Origin: Tyto alba
Taxonomy: Eukaryota; Chordata; Aves; Strigiformes; Tytonidae
Assembly (NCBI RefSeq): GCF_018691265.1
Contig: NW_024881278.1
Coordinates: forward strand, 8,990,001-9,054,000
Direction: 5' to 3'
DNA length: 64,000 nucleotides
The notes beneath the pieces were generated by a model. It was given only the letters and a program-made list of their open reading frames with translations. It was not told where the DNA came from and searched no databases. The translations under genes were made by a program, and so were the position numbers. Of this stretch, positions 23,031 to 32,700 are shown one piece after another. Position 1 is the stretch's first letter. Each line of letters opens with the position of its first letter.

Positions 23031-24362
23031 CTAGCAGGCGGGGCGCAGCGGCACCTGGAGCAGGATGACCTGCCTGTTCTCGGAGGGGTGGCACTTGTTG
23101 ATGTGCCGGGTGAGGCCGGGCGAGCTGTAGAAGGTGGCCGGGCAGTACTTGCAGGGGAAGACCTGGGCGGCGTGCAGCAGGCGGAGGTGCCGCTCCTGGC
23201 TGCTCTTGCTGGGGAAGGTCTCCCCGCAGACGGGGCAGAGGCGGCACTCGGCGGGCGGCGGGGCGGGCGGCTCCTCGGCGGCGGGCTCCGGGGGGGCGGC
23301 GGGGCCCGGGGCCGGGCCCGGGGCCGGGTGGCCCAGCAGGTGCTTGCGGAGGTAGGCCTGCCGCCGGAACCGCTTGGCGCAGCGCGGGCACTCGAAGAGC
23401 CCCTCCTCGGAGCCCGCCTCCGAGGCGCCGCCGGGGCTCGGCGTGTCCCGCTCGCTGCCGCTGCCGCCGCCGCCGCCGCCGCCCGGTTCCTTCGGCGGCT
23501 CCTCCGCCGGCGCCCTGCCCGCCTCGGGGCCGCCCTTGGCGGCGGGCGGGCGCGGCTTGTGCCAGCGGCGGTGCGAGGCCAGGTTGGCGGGGCAGGAGAA
23601 GACCTTGTCGCACTCGGGGCAGCGGTACTCCACCCGCACGATGCGGGAGCAGCGGTGCTGCGCCAGCGCGAAGGGGTCCCCGTACTCCTCCTTGCAGAGC
23701 TGGCAGATGAACTCGCCCAGCGGCCGGGCGCAGCCGCCCCGCGCCTTGGCCGGCGCCTCCACCGGGCCCTCCTTGATGCGCAGCCCCAGCACGGGCGACG
23801 TGGTCACCTCGTCCTCGAAGGTCAGCTTGCGGATCGCCTTCGCCTTCTTGCCCGACGGGGCTTTCTGCCGGCCGGGCTCCGCGGCGCCCGGCGGGCGCTT
23901 GGCGGGCGGCGGGCGGCCCGAGGCGGGCGGCGCGGCCGGGGCGGGCGGCGCGGGGGCTGCACCGGCAGCGGGACCGGCGGCGGGCGGCTCGGCGTGGCCG
24001 GCGGCCGCCCACAGCTTGAGCTCGGCCGGGGCGAAGAGGAGCGGGTCCATGGTGGCGGGCACGGCCGGGGCGGGGAAGGACTCGGCCGAGACGGGCGAGC
24101 CCAGGCTGAAGCCGCGCTCCAGGTACTTGTCCCTGCTGACGGGCCGCGTGGGGCTGTACAGCGCCTGCACGGCGGCATCGGGCGTCCCGAACGGCACCGG
24201 CACCGGCGGCGAGTCCCGCGGCGGCGGGGCGGCGGGGCAGGCGGGCGGCGGGGCCCCGCCGGCGGGGAGCGGCGGGCCGGCGGCGGCTTCGCGGCAGCAG
24301 CGCGCCCGGTAGGACGCGGGGGTGGGCCGCCGGCTGCGCTTCACCAGGAAGCCCCGGGGCAT
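23031..24362 (-). CDS. INSM1: INSM1, insulinoma-associated zinc-finger repressor
   Basis: Complete intronless gene of 443 codons plus TAG. INSM1 is a nuclear transcriptional repressor driving neuroendocrine, pancreatic-islet and neuronal progenitor differentiation; its N-terminal SNAG motif recruits LSD1/CoREST-type corepressors. Seen: SNAG at residues 1-9 (MPRGFLVKR); a Pro/Ala-rich region with the conserved block [19 protein letters not shown] (about 69-87); a basic NLS-like block [16 protein letters not shown] (about 171-186); then five zinc fingers. ZF1 (220-238) is C2HC-like, ending HRC. ZF2 uses C248, C251, H264, H268; ZF3 C325, C328, H341, H345; ZF4 C376, C379, H392, H397; ZF5 C404, C407, H420, H425. 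It ends [12 protein letters not shown], as in the family. The frame is open 39 codons further upstream, but the ATG at 24362 begins the SNAG motif, which must be N-terminal, and has a purine at -3. It is shorter than the roughly 510-residue human protein because of shorter low-complexity linkers. Confidence 0.97.
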   Translation of the reverse strand: MPRGFLVKRSRRPTPASYRARCCREAAAGPPLPAGGAPPPACPAAPPPRDSPPVPVPFGTPDAAVQALYSPTRPVSRDKYLERGFSLGSPVSAESFPAPAVPATMDPLLFAPAELKLWAAAGHAEPPAAGPAAGAAPAPPAPAAPPASGRPPPAKRPPGAAEPGRQKAPSGKKAKAIRKLTFEDEVTTSPVLGLRIKEGPVEAPAKARGGCARPLGEFICQLCKEEYGDPFALAQHRCSRIVRVEYRCPECDKVFSCPANLASHRRWHKPRPPAAKGGPEAGRAPAEEPPKEPGGGGGGGSGSERDTPSPGGASEAGSEEGLFECPRCAKRFRRQAYLRKHLLGHPAPGPAPGPAAPPEPAAEEPPAPPPAECRLCPVCGETFPSKSSQERHLRLLHAAQVFPCKYCPATFYSSPGLTRHINKCHPSENRQVILLQVPLRPAC

Positions 24363-24530
24363 CTTCGCGCCGCCTCCGCGCCGGCGGCGCACGCTGCTCG
24401 CTCTGCCCGCGGCGCGGCCGCCGCCGCCTTTAAGCGGGCCGGGGCCATTGTTCGGGCCGGCGGCCGCGGGACGGGCCAATCAGCGCCGGCGCGGCGGGCG
24501 GAGCGGGTGCACCTGAGCCCCCCCCCCCCC
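24363..24530 (-). promoter_or_regulatory. INSM1: INSM1 core promoter and short 5'UTR
   Basis: On the minus strand a TATA-like CTTAAAGG lies at about 24427-24435, a SOX-type ACAATGG at about 24445-24451, a CCAAT box at 24476-24480 (plus orientation) and an E-box CAGGTG at 24510-24515. The CCAAT-to-TATA spacing of about 47 bp fits a start site near 24400 and a 5'UTR of about 40 nt. Known INSM1 promoters respond to NeuroD1/E47 through E-boxes, so this E-box is a reasonable candidate. The start site itself is inferred. Confidence 0.5.
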
Positions 24531-25268
24531 CCCCCCAATTCCACCCCCCCACCCCCCCCCGGCGGCGGCACACGCCCGGCCCCGCCCCCCGCACGCTCCG
24601 CGGCCCGCACCGGCACGCGCGCGCCTTTGTGTGCCGCCCCCCCCCCCCCCCCTCCCCTTCCCGGTGCCGGCACCGGGGTGCGGGGAGAAGGAAACTCGGC
24701 GCAGCAGCGGGACGAGGATGAGGAGGAGGGAAAGTCGCTTTGGGGGGGCGGGGGGGGGTGTTTCCACGGCGGGTGGGTTCTGCCCGCCGCCGGTATCAGG
24801 TGCTGCCAGAGCGAGCGGGAGAGGAATAAACCCAGCGGGGAACGAGCACCCCCACCCGTGCTGCCACGGGCGAGCCCACCGGCGGTAACCTGTTACGCGG
24901 AGTGGCCCCCCTCACCACCCCCACGGGCCGTCCGGCGGCGCTTCCCGCGTGGATGGGGACGGCGGCACGGCTCTCGCGTTTCCGTCGGGGACGTGAAGCG
25001 TCCGGTGCGAGGCGAAGCGGCTGACACGCGGGGGACATACACCCCCCACCCCCCCCCCTTCCTCCACGGTACCGTATAAAAGCAGCATCGGTCGGACCCG
25101 CCGAGAGGCCGAGGATGCGCCCAGCACTGCCCCGCGCGGCCGTGGCGGGCGCCGCTGGGGGGCTCATCGCCCGCTCCCGCGTGTGCGTGGGGGCCGCGGC
25201 AGGTGCTGCCGCCGGCGCCCGCGGCGGGGCCGAACACCCCCCCTTAACCCTTTGTCCGAGCACCCCGC

Positions 25269-25363
25269 TTAACCCGGCCCACGCGGGAATTTGCGCGGGG
25301 AGCTCCGCGCTGCGCCACGCGGCGGGGGGGAAGTATCTACGCGTCGCAGGTGGTGGTACGAAA
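25269..25363 (-). CDS. Possible extra terminal exon of CFAP61
   Basis: On the minus strand a C-rich tract ending CCCCTCCAG forms a good acceptor at 25364-25365. Joined to the donor at 26020-26021 the phase is kept: G plus TT, then SYHHLRRVDTSPPPRG and on to TAA at 25269-25271. No poly(A) signal follows nearby and the residues match nothing I recognise. In this C-rich region such acceptors arise by chance. Confidence 0.2.
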
Positions 25364-25591
25364 CTGGAGGGGGGGGGGGGGAGCGGGTTGACCCCCGCTG
25401 CGAGCAGCCGGCCGGCCCCGGGGGTGCGTGAGAGGGCAGCGCCTCCCCCCCCCCCCCCCCCCCCTCCAATCCATCCCCCCCCCCGGCGTCTTTGTGGGGG
25501 GGCGGTGGGGCACGCGGGCGGCACGCGAGCGAGCGGCGGGCCCCCCCCCCCCCCCCCTTTCCGCGGCCCCGCTCGCCGCCTTTGTGCGCCT

Positions 25592-25609
25592 CATTAGCAT
25601 AAAGCTGCG
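25592..25609. promoter_or_regulatory. CATTAGCATA-AGCTGCG module, copy 1
   Basis: CATTAGCATAAAGCTGCG matches the copy at 25847-25864 at 17 of 18 positions. ATTAGCAT is a POU/octamer-type core. A SOX/TCF-like CTTTGTG lies just upstream (25580-25586). Confidence 0.5.
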
Positions 25610-25846
25610 CGACCCTCCCGGCGGGCGGCACAAAGGGGCGCGCAAAGCCCGGGGCGGGGGGGGGGGGAAGCACCGGGGACCGCCGCCGCCCTCCCGGGCT
25701 CCCCGTCAGCGGGCATGGCCGCGGGGGGGGGTAGGGGGGGGGGTGTGTGTGGTGTATGGGGGGGGAGCCCGCCCTACCCGCGCACCCCCCCCCCCCCCCC
25801 CCGCGCGGTGGGACAGGCGTGCGGCGGGGCGGGGCGGCCCGCTGTG

Positions 25847-25864
25847 CATTAGCATACAGCTGCG
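25847..25864. promoter_or_regulatory. CATTAGCATA-CAGCTGCG module, copy 2
   Basis: CATTAGCATACAGCTGCG combines a POU-type ATTAGCAT core with an overlapping CAGCTG E-box, about 1.5 kb upstream of the INSM1 start codon. It is one of two near-identical copies standing out as AT-containing words in otherwise G/C-only DNA. Confidence 0.5.
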
Positions 25865-26021
25865 GGCCCGCCGGGCACGCGCCGCCGGGCCCCCCCCCCC
25901 CCCGTCGGGGCTGCACACCGAGACCACCCCCCCCCCACACACCCCATCCTCCTCCGTTCACCCCGGCGCGGCTTTAGGGAAGGGGGGGGACGGGGGGGGG
26001 GGGCTGTCGCTGCCGTCTCAC

Positions 26022-26187
26022 CTGCGGTCGGCGGGGTCCCGGCGGTCCCGGTCGGGGCGTACACGGGCAGGTGGGAGCGGTGCCGGCGCAGGTAGCGGAG
26101 GACGGGGTCCCGCAGCGCCGGGGGGCAGGGGCTCCGCTCCGCCTCGTCCTCCGGGAGCGGCTCGGCGGCGGGGGGCAGCCCGGGCAC
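26022..26187 (-). CDS. CFAP61: CFAP61 C-terminal exon
   Basis: Acceptor TTCCTGCAG precedes GTG at 26187, and the phase joins the exon at 28620-28710 exactly. The translation runs VPGLPPAAEPLPEDEAERSP and later DPVLRYLRRHRSHLPVYA. A DYLxYNRYHLPMYA-like ending is what I recall for the vertebrate CFAP61 C-terminus, so the RHRSHLPVYA block fits. The linker before it is short and GC-driven. The exon reaches a strong donor (CCGCAG|GTGAGA at 26020-26021). If that donor is ignored the frame stays open to TAA at 25849-25851, adding low-complexity residues. Which ending is used cannot be decided here. Confidence 0.7.
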
Positions 26188-28619
26188 CTGCAGGAAGCAG
26201 AGCCGTCAGCGCCCCGGGGAGCGCGCTTGGCCGCGGGATGCGCGCCCCGAGACCTCGGGGGTGGCGGGGGGGGGGAACGGGAACGGCCAGAAAAGGCGTC
26301 GGGCCGAGACGTGCGCGGCCGGGGTCACGGCGGCTTCGTGGGCTCAGGCCCGACTTTGTCAGCCGCGGCGCTGCCCGAGGCCCGTTCCTTTCCCCCCCCC
26401 CCCCCCCCCCCCCCGATGCCCAATTCACTGGCTGCTTTGCACCGACTTCCCAGAGCAAGCCCAGCTGCAACGTGAGACTCGGACCATTCTTTCTGACTGA
26501 GGACAAGTGCCTTTTCTAGAAAATCTCACGCTGCACATGTGTGCCCTCAGCTTGCTGTAATACTTCAACAGCTGATGGAGGTGCAAAAACCCAGCCCCGC
26601 CATCTGCATGTTTGCATAGCTGGAGCTCGGCATGTTGGAATAAACACATGTTTGTGATCCTGCGAAAGGGTAAACAGCGCCCGTGCCATCGCTCGGCTTC
26701 CAGCGAGGGGCAGGAGCATCCCCAGCAAGAGGCAGGCACACACCGCCTGCCGTGTCGGGGTGCCCCTTTCAAGGCACAGGCTAAAAACAGAGCCCTCGCC
26801 CCAGCCATAACTGCCTTCCCTGCACATATATTACTTACTGCTAGCCAACGCTTCCGTAAATATTACCCCTAAGCGTGTGAGACTGAGTTACAGTTTCTGT
26901 GGAAACTAACCAGAACTGTCTGACTTCTGTGGATTTACACTCACAGTTCTTGAACGTCTCTTTCAAAGGTGTACTCTTCCCCCATTTTTACATTTCATTA
27001 CTAGTTTATCTGAGCGCTGAAGTGAGCGGGAATATGAGCAACAGGAAGCCAAGACAGCAGATCTCTTGCTCCATACAGAAACACAGCCAGTCCCGAGGCA
27101 TTTAAGATACATTCCGTAAGGGCATAGTACCTACTATGTATTTAGCAATGTGCCTGTGAAGCAACACCCAAGGAAAACATATCAACGTGACATGTAGTAA
27201 ATATAGTTAAAATCATGGTAAAGAAAATCCAAATAAAAGTACAAAATGATAAATCTGCCTTCAGATGCAGATACTGTCATTTGTGTTCACGGAAGCAATT
27301 CTGGCGCACAGAGGTGCTCGGGGTGCGTTCAGTGAGGCTATTTTGTGTGTCAGGACTACTGTAACAAGAAAAGGCTAAGGCAAGTGAGTCTGTAATTCGT
27401 AGGACGCCAATTCCCCTTTCTGCAAAGCTGTTCACACTTGCAGCATGCAAAAGAAAGTGGCTGAACGATGGCAAGAAAAACACTTCTCATCAGGCCTCCC
27501 ATTCTGCACAGGATTTCATTTCGTGTGCTTTTACAGATGTCTTCCCAGAGAATCTAAAAATCAAACTGCACGGAGGCACTTTATGTATCGTGACAATAGG
27601 AGGAAGATTGCATCTGGCCCTTCCTGGGAGGAGGCAGGGGTCGAGCGTGTGTGTGGCTACAGCTGTGACACGCGACAGCACGCCAGACTGGGCCACAGTC
27701 CATGCAACGTCCCTTCCTTTTGCCGCCCGGCTTCCATTTACACTTGATTCTGTTTGTTTTCGTCACAGTTAAAACCTCGTGTGAGCGAATACTTAGAAAA
27801 TACAGCCGTCGCACGGAATTCCCTGGTGTGCAACAAAAGCAAAAGCAGCCATGAGGAGAGAGAGGGTAAATTGGTCCCAAGTAGTGGGTTGGAAGTACCA
27901 AGATCCAGACTGCAAATTATGTTTGAGATCAGCCAGAAATCCATTGGGGGGTGGAGGAGGCAGCCGTCGGGGTTGCTGGCAATCTGCAGTTAGCAGTTCT
28001 TTTCGTGGAGTGCAGTGGGGTTTGGATTTTGAGCAGGCAGAGCTACAGGCTGCTGAGACTTTATGCCTCGGTCCACGGTACTAAGGCCAGAGCTGTCAAC
28101 ATCATTAGCAAACGTTTTAATTTCATCCTTATTCAGGAAATACACTCATCACTGAAAAAGCCAGTCGCTTTCACTCTTTCGGCTATAAAAGCCATTCCCC
28201 GCACGTAGATGTTGAAAAACATCTCATAGGCTCAGCTGAGACAGGTTTAGGATGGCCTGTAGTGTATTTGTATTAGGAAACATTAATAAAAAAAAGAGGA
28301 TAACCGAACGAATAAGCCTCCAAATTCTGCTGGGTAGCTGTACTAAACTGCACGTGTCATGCAAAAATGCTGCGAAGGAAAACAAAGCAGCTTAAAGTTC
28401 TCCTGGCAAATTTAACAAGATGCCCCAATAATGAAACTGAACAACACGCTGCACTCGGTGAACCCCCTCTGTGAGGCACAGGATCTGCTCAGGTTTCCCA
28501 GAGGACATAGCTAAACAGAAACATAAAGCTTCAGGAGAAAGATGGGAGCAGAAACCGAAGTGAACAACACTAACAAATTGCCTAAATAATAAAATGTACT
28601 CGCCAGTCATTTTTCTTAC
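26188..28619 (-). other. CFAP61: CFAP61 last recognised intron
   Basis: Noncoding sequence between the exons at 28620 and 26187. It is GC-rich with a long C run next to the downstream exon (26392-26414) and ordinary AT-balanced sequence beyond about 26.5 kb. No other conserved exon, RNA gene or repeat was recognised. Confidence 0.65.
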
Positions 28620-28710
28620 CTGTTCCGACATCAGGATTTGGCGCAGCTCCCTCTTGAGATCGATAAACCGATCGTGATAGATGGCCATGGACCAAGGTTC
28701 CCTGAAGTAG
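28620..28710 (-). CDS. CFAP61: CFAP61 exon, near C-terminal
   Basis: 91-nt exon. Acceptor TTTTTTAACCAG, one base completing the Ser codon begun at 44791, then 30 codons including YFREPWSMAIYHDRFIDLKR and ELRQILMSEQ, then donor CAG|GTAAGA. The EPWxxAxxHDRFIDLrxELRQIL signature is characteristic of the CFAP61 C-terminal region. CFAP61 is an axonemal protein of the calmodulin- and spoke-associated complex at the base of radial spoke 3, needed for sperm flagella and motile cilia. Confidence 0.9.
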
Positions 28711-29743
28711 CTGGTTAAAAAAGAAGAAATTTAGTTATCTTGTGAACCTCTCATTAACGGCTAATAAAGTATTTACCTGCTTTTTTGCCTTTATAAATTA
28801 CAGTTCTGGACCCATCATGATCGTTTGTTCATAAAATGCCTCCCATAACAGCATGGTCAATCAATTCTTTTAATGGATGTTCCTGATGTACAGCCAGCTT
28901 CAGTAATTACATTTAAAGTGGCTTAATTCAGAGCTGTGGCAAGACCCAGTGAAGAATCCTGATTTTATCAGAATTTAAAAGCCTGAAGACCTGTAAAGAA
29001 CGGTGTCTCCATTATCTGTCCTCATTTGAGAAAAGCAGATTGCAGGATTAACTGAACTGCTGCATAAACAAATTAAATTTGTGTAGACAATGACACAAAT
29101 GTTGTTCATCATTAAGGTTTCTGGATTAATAAAGGCCAGAAAAACAGGCCACCACAGTGTTGCAATATGTTCTTTGCACTAGGACGCTGAAGCTAAATCG
29201 AACCTATTCTAGGAGGAAGCTCTTGTAACTTTTTCTTTCAGTGACAGCATTCACGACAGCATTCTTTTGTGAAAAAGGAGTAAAAGGAAGGAGAGGACAT
29301 GACTCGATGTAGAACCTCGAGGCTGTAAATATAACCGGAGGCAGCTAGGTTACAAAGCTGTGATTTATTTCTCTTTCCTCTAGAATGAAAAATAATTTTT
29401 AGAGCTTCAGTGAGATGCTCTGCGTGTAGTTCTTGTTAACTGGAGTCAGGAGGGGCGCCGCGTTCACCCCAGCAGTGACGGAACAGATGTCAGCAGGGTC
29501 ACCCGGGGAAGTGTTAAGACGGGCGGCGCTTGCGTGGCTGCGCCCACCGGGTTCTCGTCTTCGGGACGGCGGCGGCGCGCTCGGCATGGCTGTCGGGAGC
29601 GCGCACCCGCGGCCGCTTGGGTCAGTTGCCTAGTCTTTAAATGAACGTCCGCATAAAGCAACTTACAAAGCGCTACACAAATTTAACAGTTCCGACACAC
29701 CCGTCTACGGAAAACTAATGTGCCATTTCCTTTTTGCAGAAGA

Positions 29744-29768
29744 TTTTTTTTTTTTTTTTTTTTTTTTT
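29744..29768 (+). repeat. Poly(T) run of 25
   Basis: Uninterrupted T homopolymer in the CFAP61 intron. Confidence 0.95.
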
Positions 29769-32700
29769 CATTAATGTCAAATGGCCCGATTCCCCCCGCT
29801 CTCACTCTTTGAATGAAACTTCAGCTCTCGCTAACGCCCTGCACAATTAATAACACTTGGAGCACCTGGCGGAACTTTGCCCGTGTTTTCACATGCTCAT
29901 CCCATCATCAGCTCTCTCCCCGCTTCCCACTGTGCCCCTCCATCTGCGTTTCTCTTTATAGCGCAGGCTGGCTGGGGCTGCCTCTCCCAGGCGTGCAGAG
30001 TGTCCGGCACAGTGGGGCTCCCTCCCGTAGATGTTTTCACAGTATAAATATTTATTGACGCTATTACAAATACCGTGTTCTTGCTGTGGTGAGTGCTGCC
30101 CAGCCTAGGAGTCTCTGGTAGCACGTTACCGCGACTGACACTACCTATCCCTTCAGACGTGAAATGCTAGAAAAGATGAGCTCAGCTTCAGGTAGCTTTA
30201 TTTAAGAAATTACATACCTATAGCGTGCGCAGGGAGCTTGAGAAGAACGGGATAGTCCCCAAATACTTAAAACCCCTCCAGTTTCAGAAGAAAAACCCCA
30301 CCCAACACAAACCTTTACCTCAATGTTGATATTAGATAGCAAAGCAGGGAAAAGGGGGGGTGTTATGCAAGCATACATTAAGATAATTAAAGGCTCTCTA
30401 ATATTACTGATGTGCCCTGCTAAAAGCCATGTTCCACTGGCCAAACATTTTGTTTTCAAGCTGGCATCTTAATTTTAATTCTAACGCCGATAAGGTGATT
30501 TCATCTCTTGATTGAGGCACGTCTTCCAACTGCCTTACCTTGGTTAAGCTGCTCACCCCCCTCACTGAGACACTGCCTTAAATGCTGATTATAAAATGTT
30601 TCAGGGATGCTACTAGTGCTACTGTTACCAGCTCGGTCCAAAAATGCATTTTTAACTGCTCCTGTCCATATTCACAGATTCGGAGCTCAAAACCTGAAAT
30701 GTGTCACCCAGTTTGCAATATTTGATGCAAATAAAAGGCCCTTTTGTGAGGAATGGAGTATGTCTTGTATTTTCTAGCTAGGCTGCCAAGAGGAGCTACC
30801 AGTAAACAACATTTACTCCTAGATTCCCTTTACTTCCCTTCATCTGAAGAAATGTAACCACCAAAGGCAATTTAAAGATATGCTTCACAGGAACAATTCA
30901 CTTTCTTCGCTGGCTCTGCGTTTTTATCTATTTATCTTTGCAGTTAGAATCACCTTCCTAAAGTGGCACATGGCGTTTTTGAGAAAGCAGATCTACATAT
31001 GGCTGCTAAAGGGAAGTTTAATAATGAAAAAACCCATTTGAAGCCAAACCAACAAGTTGACTTTCTGAGGCTCATTCTGAATTTTATTACCACTTCAGCA
31101 GCAGTCCCTCAGGGCAAGCTGTAGAAGGCTTGAAAGTATAATGCTCTTCAGTATACAAGATGAAGCTGGCATGCTACCAACAGAGGCTCAAAGGCTCCTC
31201 AACTATCATGAGAACGGCATCTGCCACATGTGTTTGCACCATTTAGTCTTTCATAACCTGCCAGAGTGATCAGGCTAAATATGTACAAGATGACAATGTT
31301 TGCCAGGAGCATAACGGGTTTTCAAACTTGGTCACTTCCTAATGGGGATCCCCTGCTGGCAGACTTTTATATCGACAGAAGCTATCATGGGAAGGCATTT
31401 GTAACGAGATGGGATGAAATGGTCTCCTTTTGAAGACAATAAGCGACATCCTTTTTGTTGCTAGGAAGCTGGTCTCGCCTTTCATTGACAAACAATATTT
31501 AAAGTCTGTTCTGCCTCATTTGTGATGTGTAGCCTACATTAGATGAAAGGGAAGAAGGAGGAAAATATTTAGTGGCGTCCTGTACAAAAGACATGGAATC
31601 TTTCCCTTTTCAAGAGATACAGCATTAAATAAAATGGACAAAGTTGGCCACGGCTAGCAAGCAAAAATGGAGCATGCATGCTCATGGCTTTCCGTCTCAG
31701 AGCTAGCTGTATTTATTCTCCATTTCATTTGCCACTACACACTGCTTTTGGGGAACAAGGCTTCTGCCTCCGTGAGAGTTAACTCTGACGCTGCCGTATG
31801 TCTGTGGTGTGTCCTGGTGCTCTAAAGCAGAGGCAGCGAGGACCCAAGCCCGGCCCCTGGCAGCGTTTCTGCCGTCTCGGTCAGGGCTGATGGCACAAGA
31901 GGTATCACTGACAGCCAGAAAAATCTTAAAAATTGAATGAAAAACCTTCTGAATAACACACTCGGTTTGTACAACAACAAAACAAAAAGCAAGCTATAAA
32001 GTTCAAAAAAAAACACCAATAATTGAAGTTTTCATAAATAATTTTAACTCCCGTGACAAGAAAGTAATGGAGGAAAGATGAAGACCAGCTCTGTAGAGTG
32101 ATCTTACCTACTCTGGCAGACCTAATCTTTGATCGTTTGCAAGCCTGGCGTAACTGTAATACTCATACAGACCAGTTTTATCACACCACTGCAGTGTTCT
32201 CCAAACTTCTGCAAGTTGGGCTTCCCTTCAGGAAAATGAAGCAAAGCAAAGCCTGAATAATTTCCACTTATACTATTAGAGATGGGCTTGTGAGGATCAT
32301 TGTTGATTTTGTCTTTACGCATTTCGCATTGGGTGCTTTTCTTGGAAAATCTCAGCTGCAATCCTCGCCAAAAAAAAAAAAAAAATCACTGGTGGAAAGA
32401 GAAACTGAAAGCAGTGCTATGAATTTATCTAACACGGCAAAAAAAAAACAAAAACCAATTTTTAAAAAAGGTTTGATTCTCTCGTTGCTCTTAATGTGAA
32501 AGTAAATCTCCTTGTTACAGCCTGAAAAATAGAGGTGTTCTTTTTAATGTGAGGATTATAATATGCTTTTAATTACTTCCATTCCTTTTCTTGCTGCTTC
32601 CGTGTGCCTGATGACAGCAGAGATAAGCGGTGCCACTGCGGACAGGCCTGTGGGCACACCTTATGCCCTGCCAACGCAGACCTGATGGATCATTAAACTA

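Larger units (their letters stand above)
24516..26420. other. INSM1 upstream CpG island with poly(C)/poly(G) tracts
   Basis: Extremely GC-rich DNA upstream of INSM1. Long C runs lie at about 24518-24536, 24637-24652, 25445-25464, 25541-25557, 25785-25802 and 26392-26414, with G runs near 25367-25380. The many proline- and glycine-rich open frames on both strands are compositional. It overlaps the last recognised CFAP61 exon (26022-26187). Confidence 0.8.

Noticed and set aside
22756..24012. 418-residue minus-strand frame overlapping INSM1
   Set aside because: It is a shifted frame of INSM1 with low-complexity Pro/Arg/Ala sequence and no zinc-finger pattern.
23088..25079. 663-residue open frame on the plus strand
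   Set aside because: It is the antisense shadow of INSM1 and its CpG island; composition is Arg/Gly/Ala and there is no domain.
24480..26020. Poly-proline or poly-glycine proteins upstream of INSM1
   Set aside because: They result from poly(C)/poly(G) tracts.
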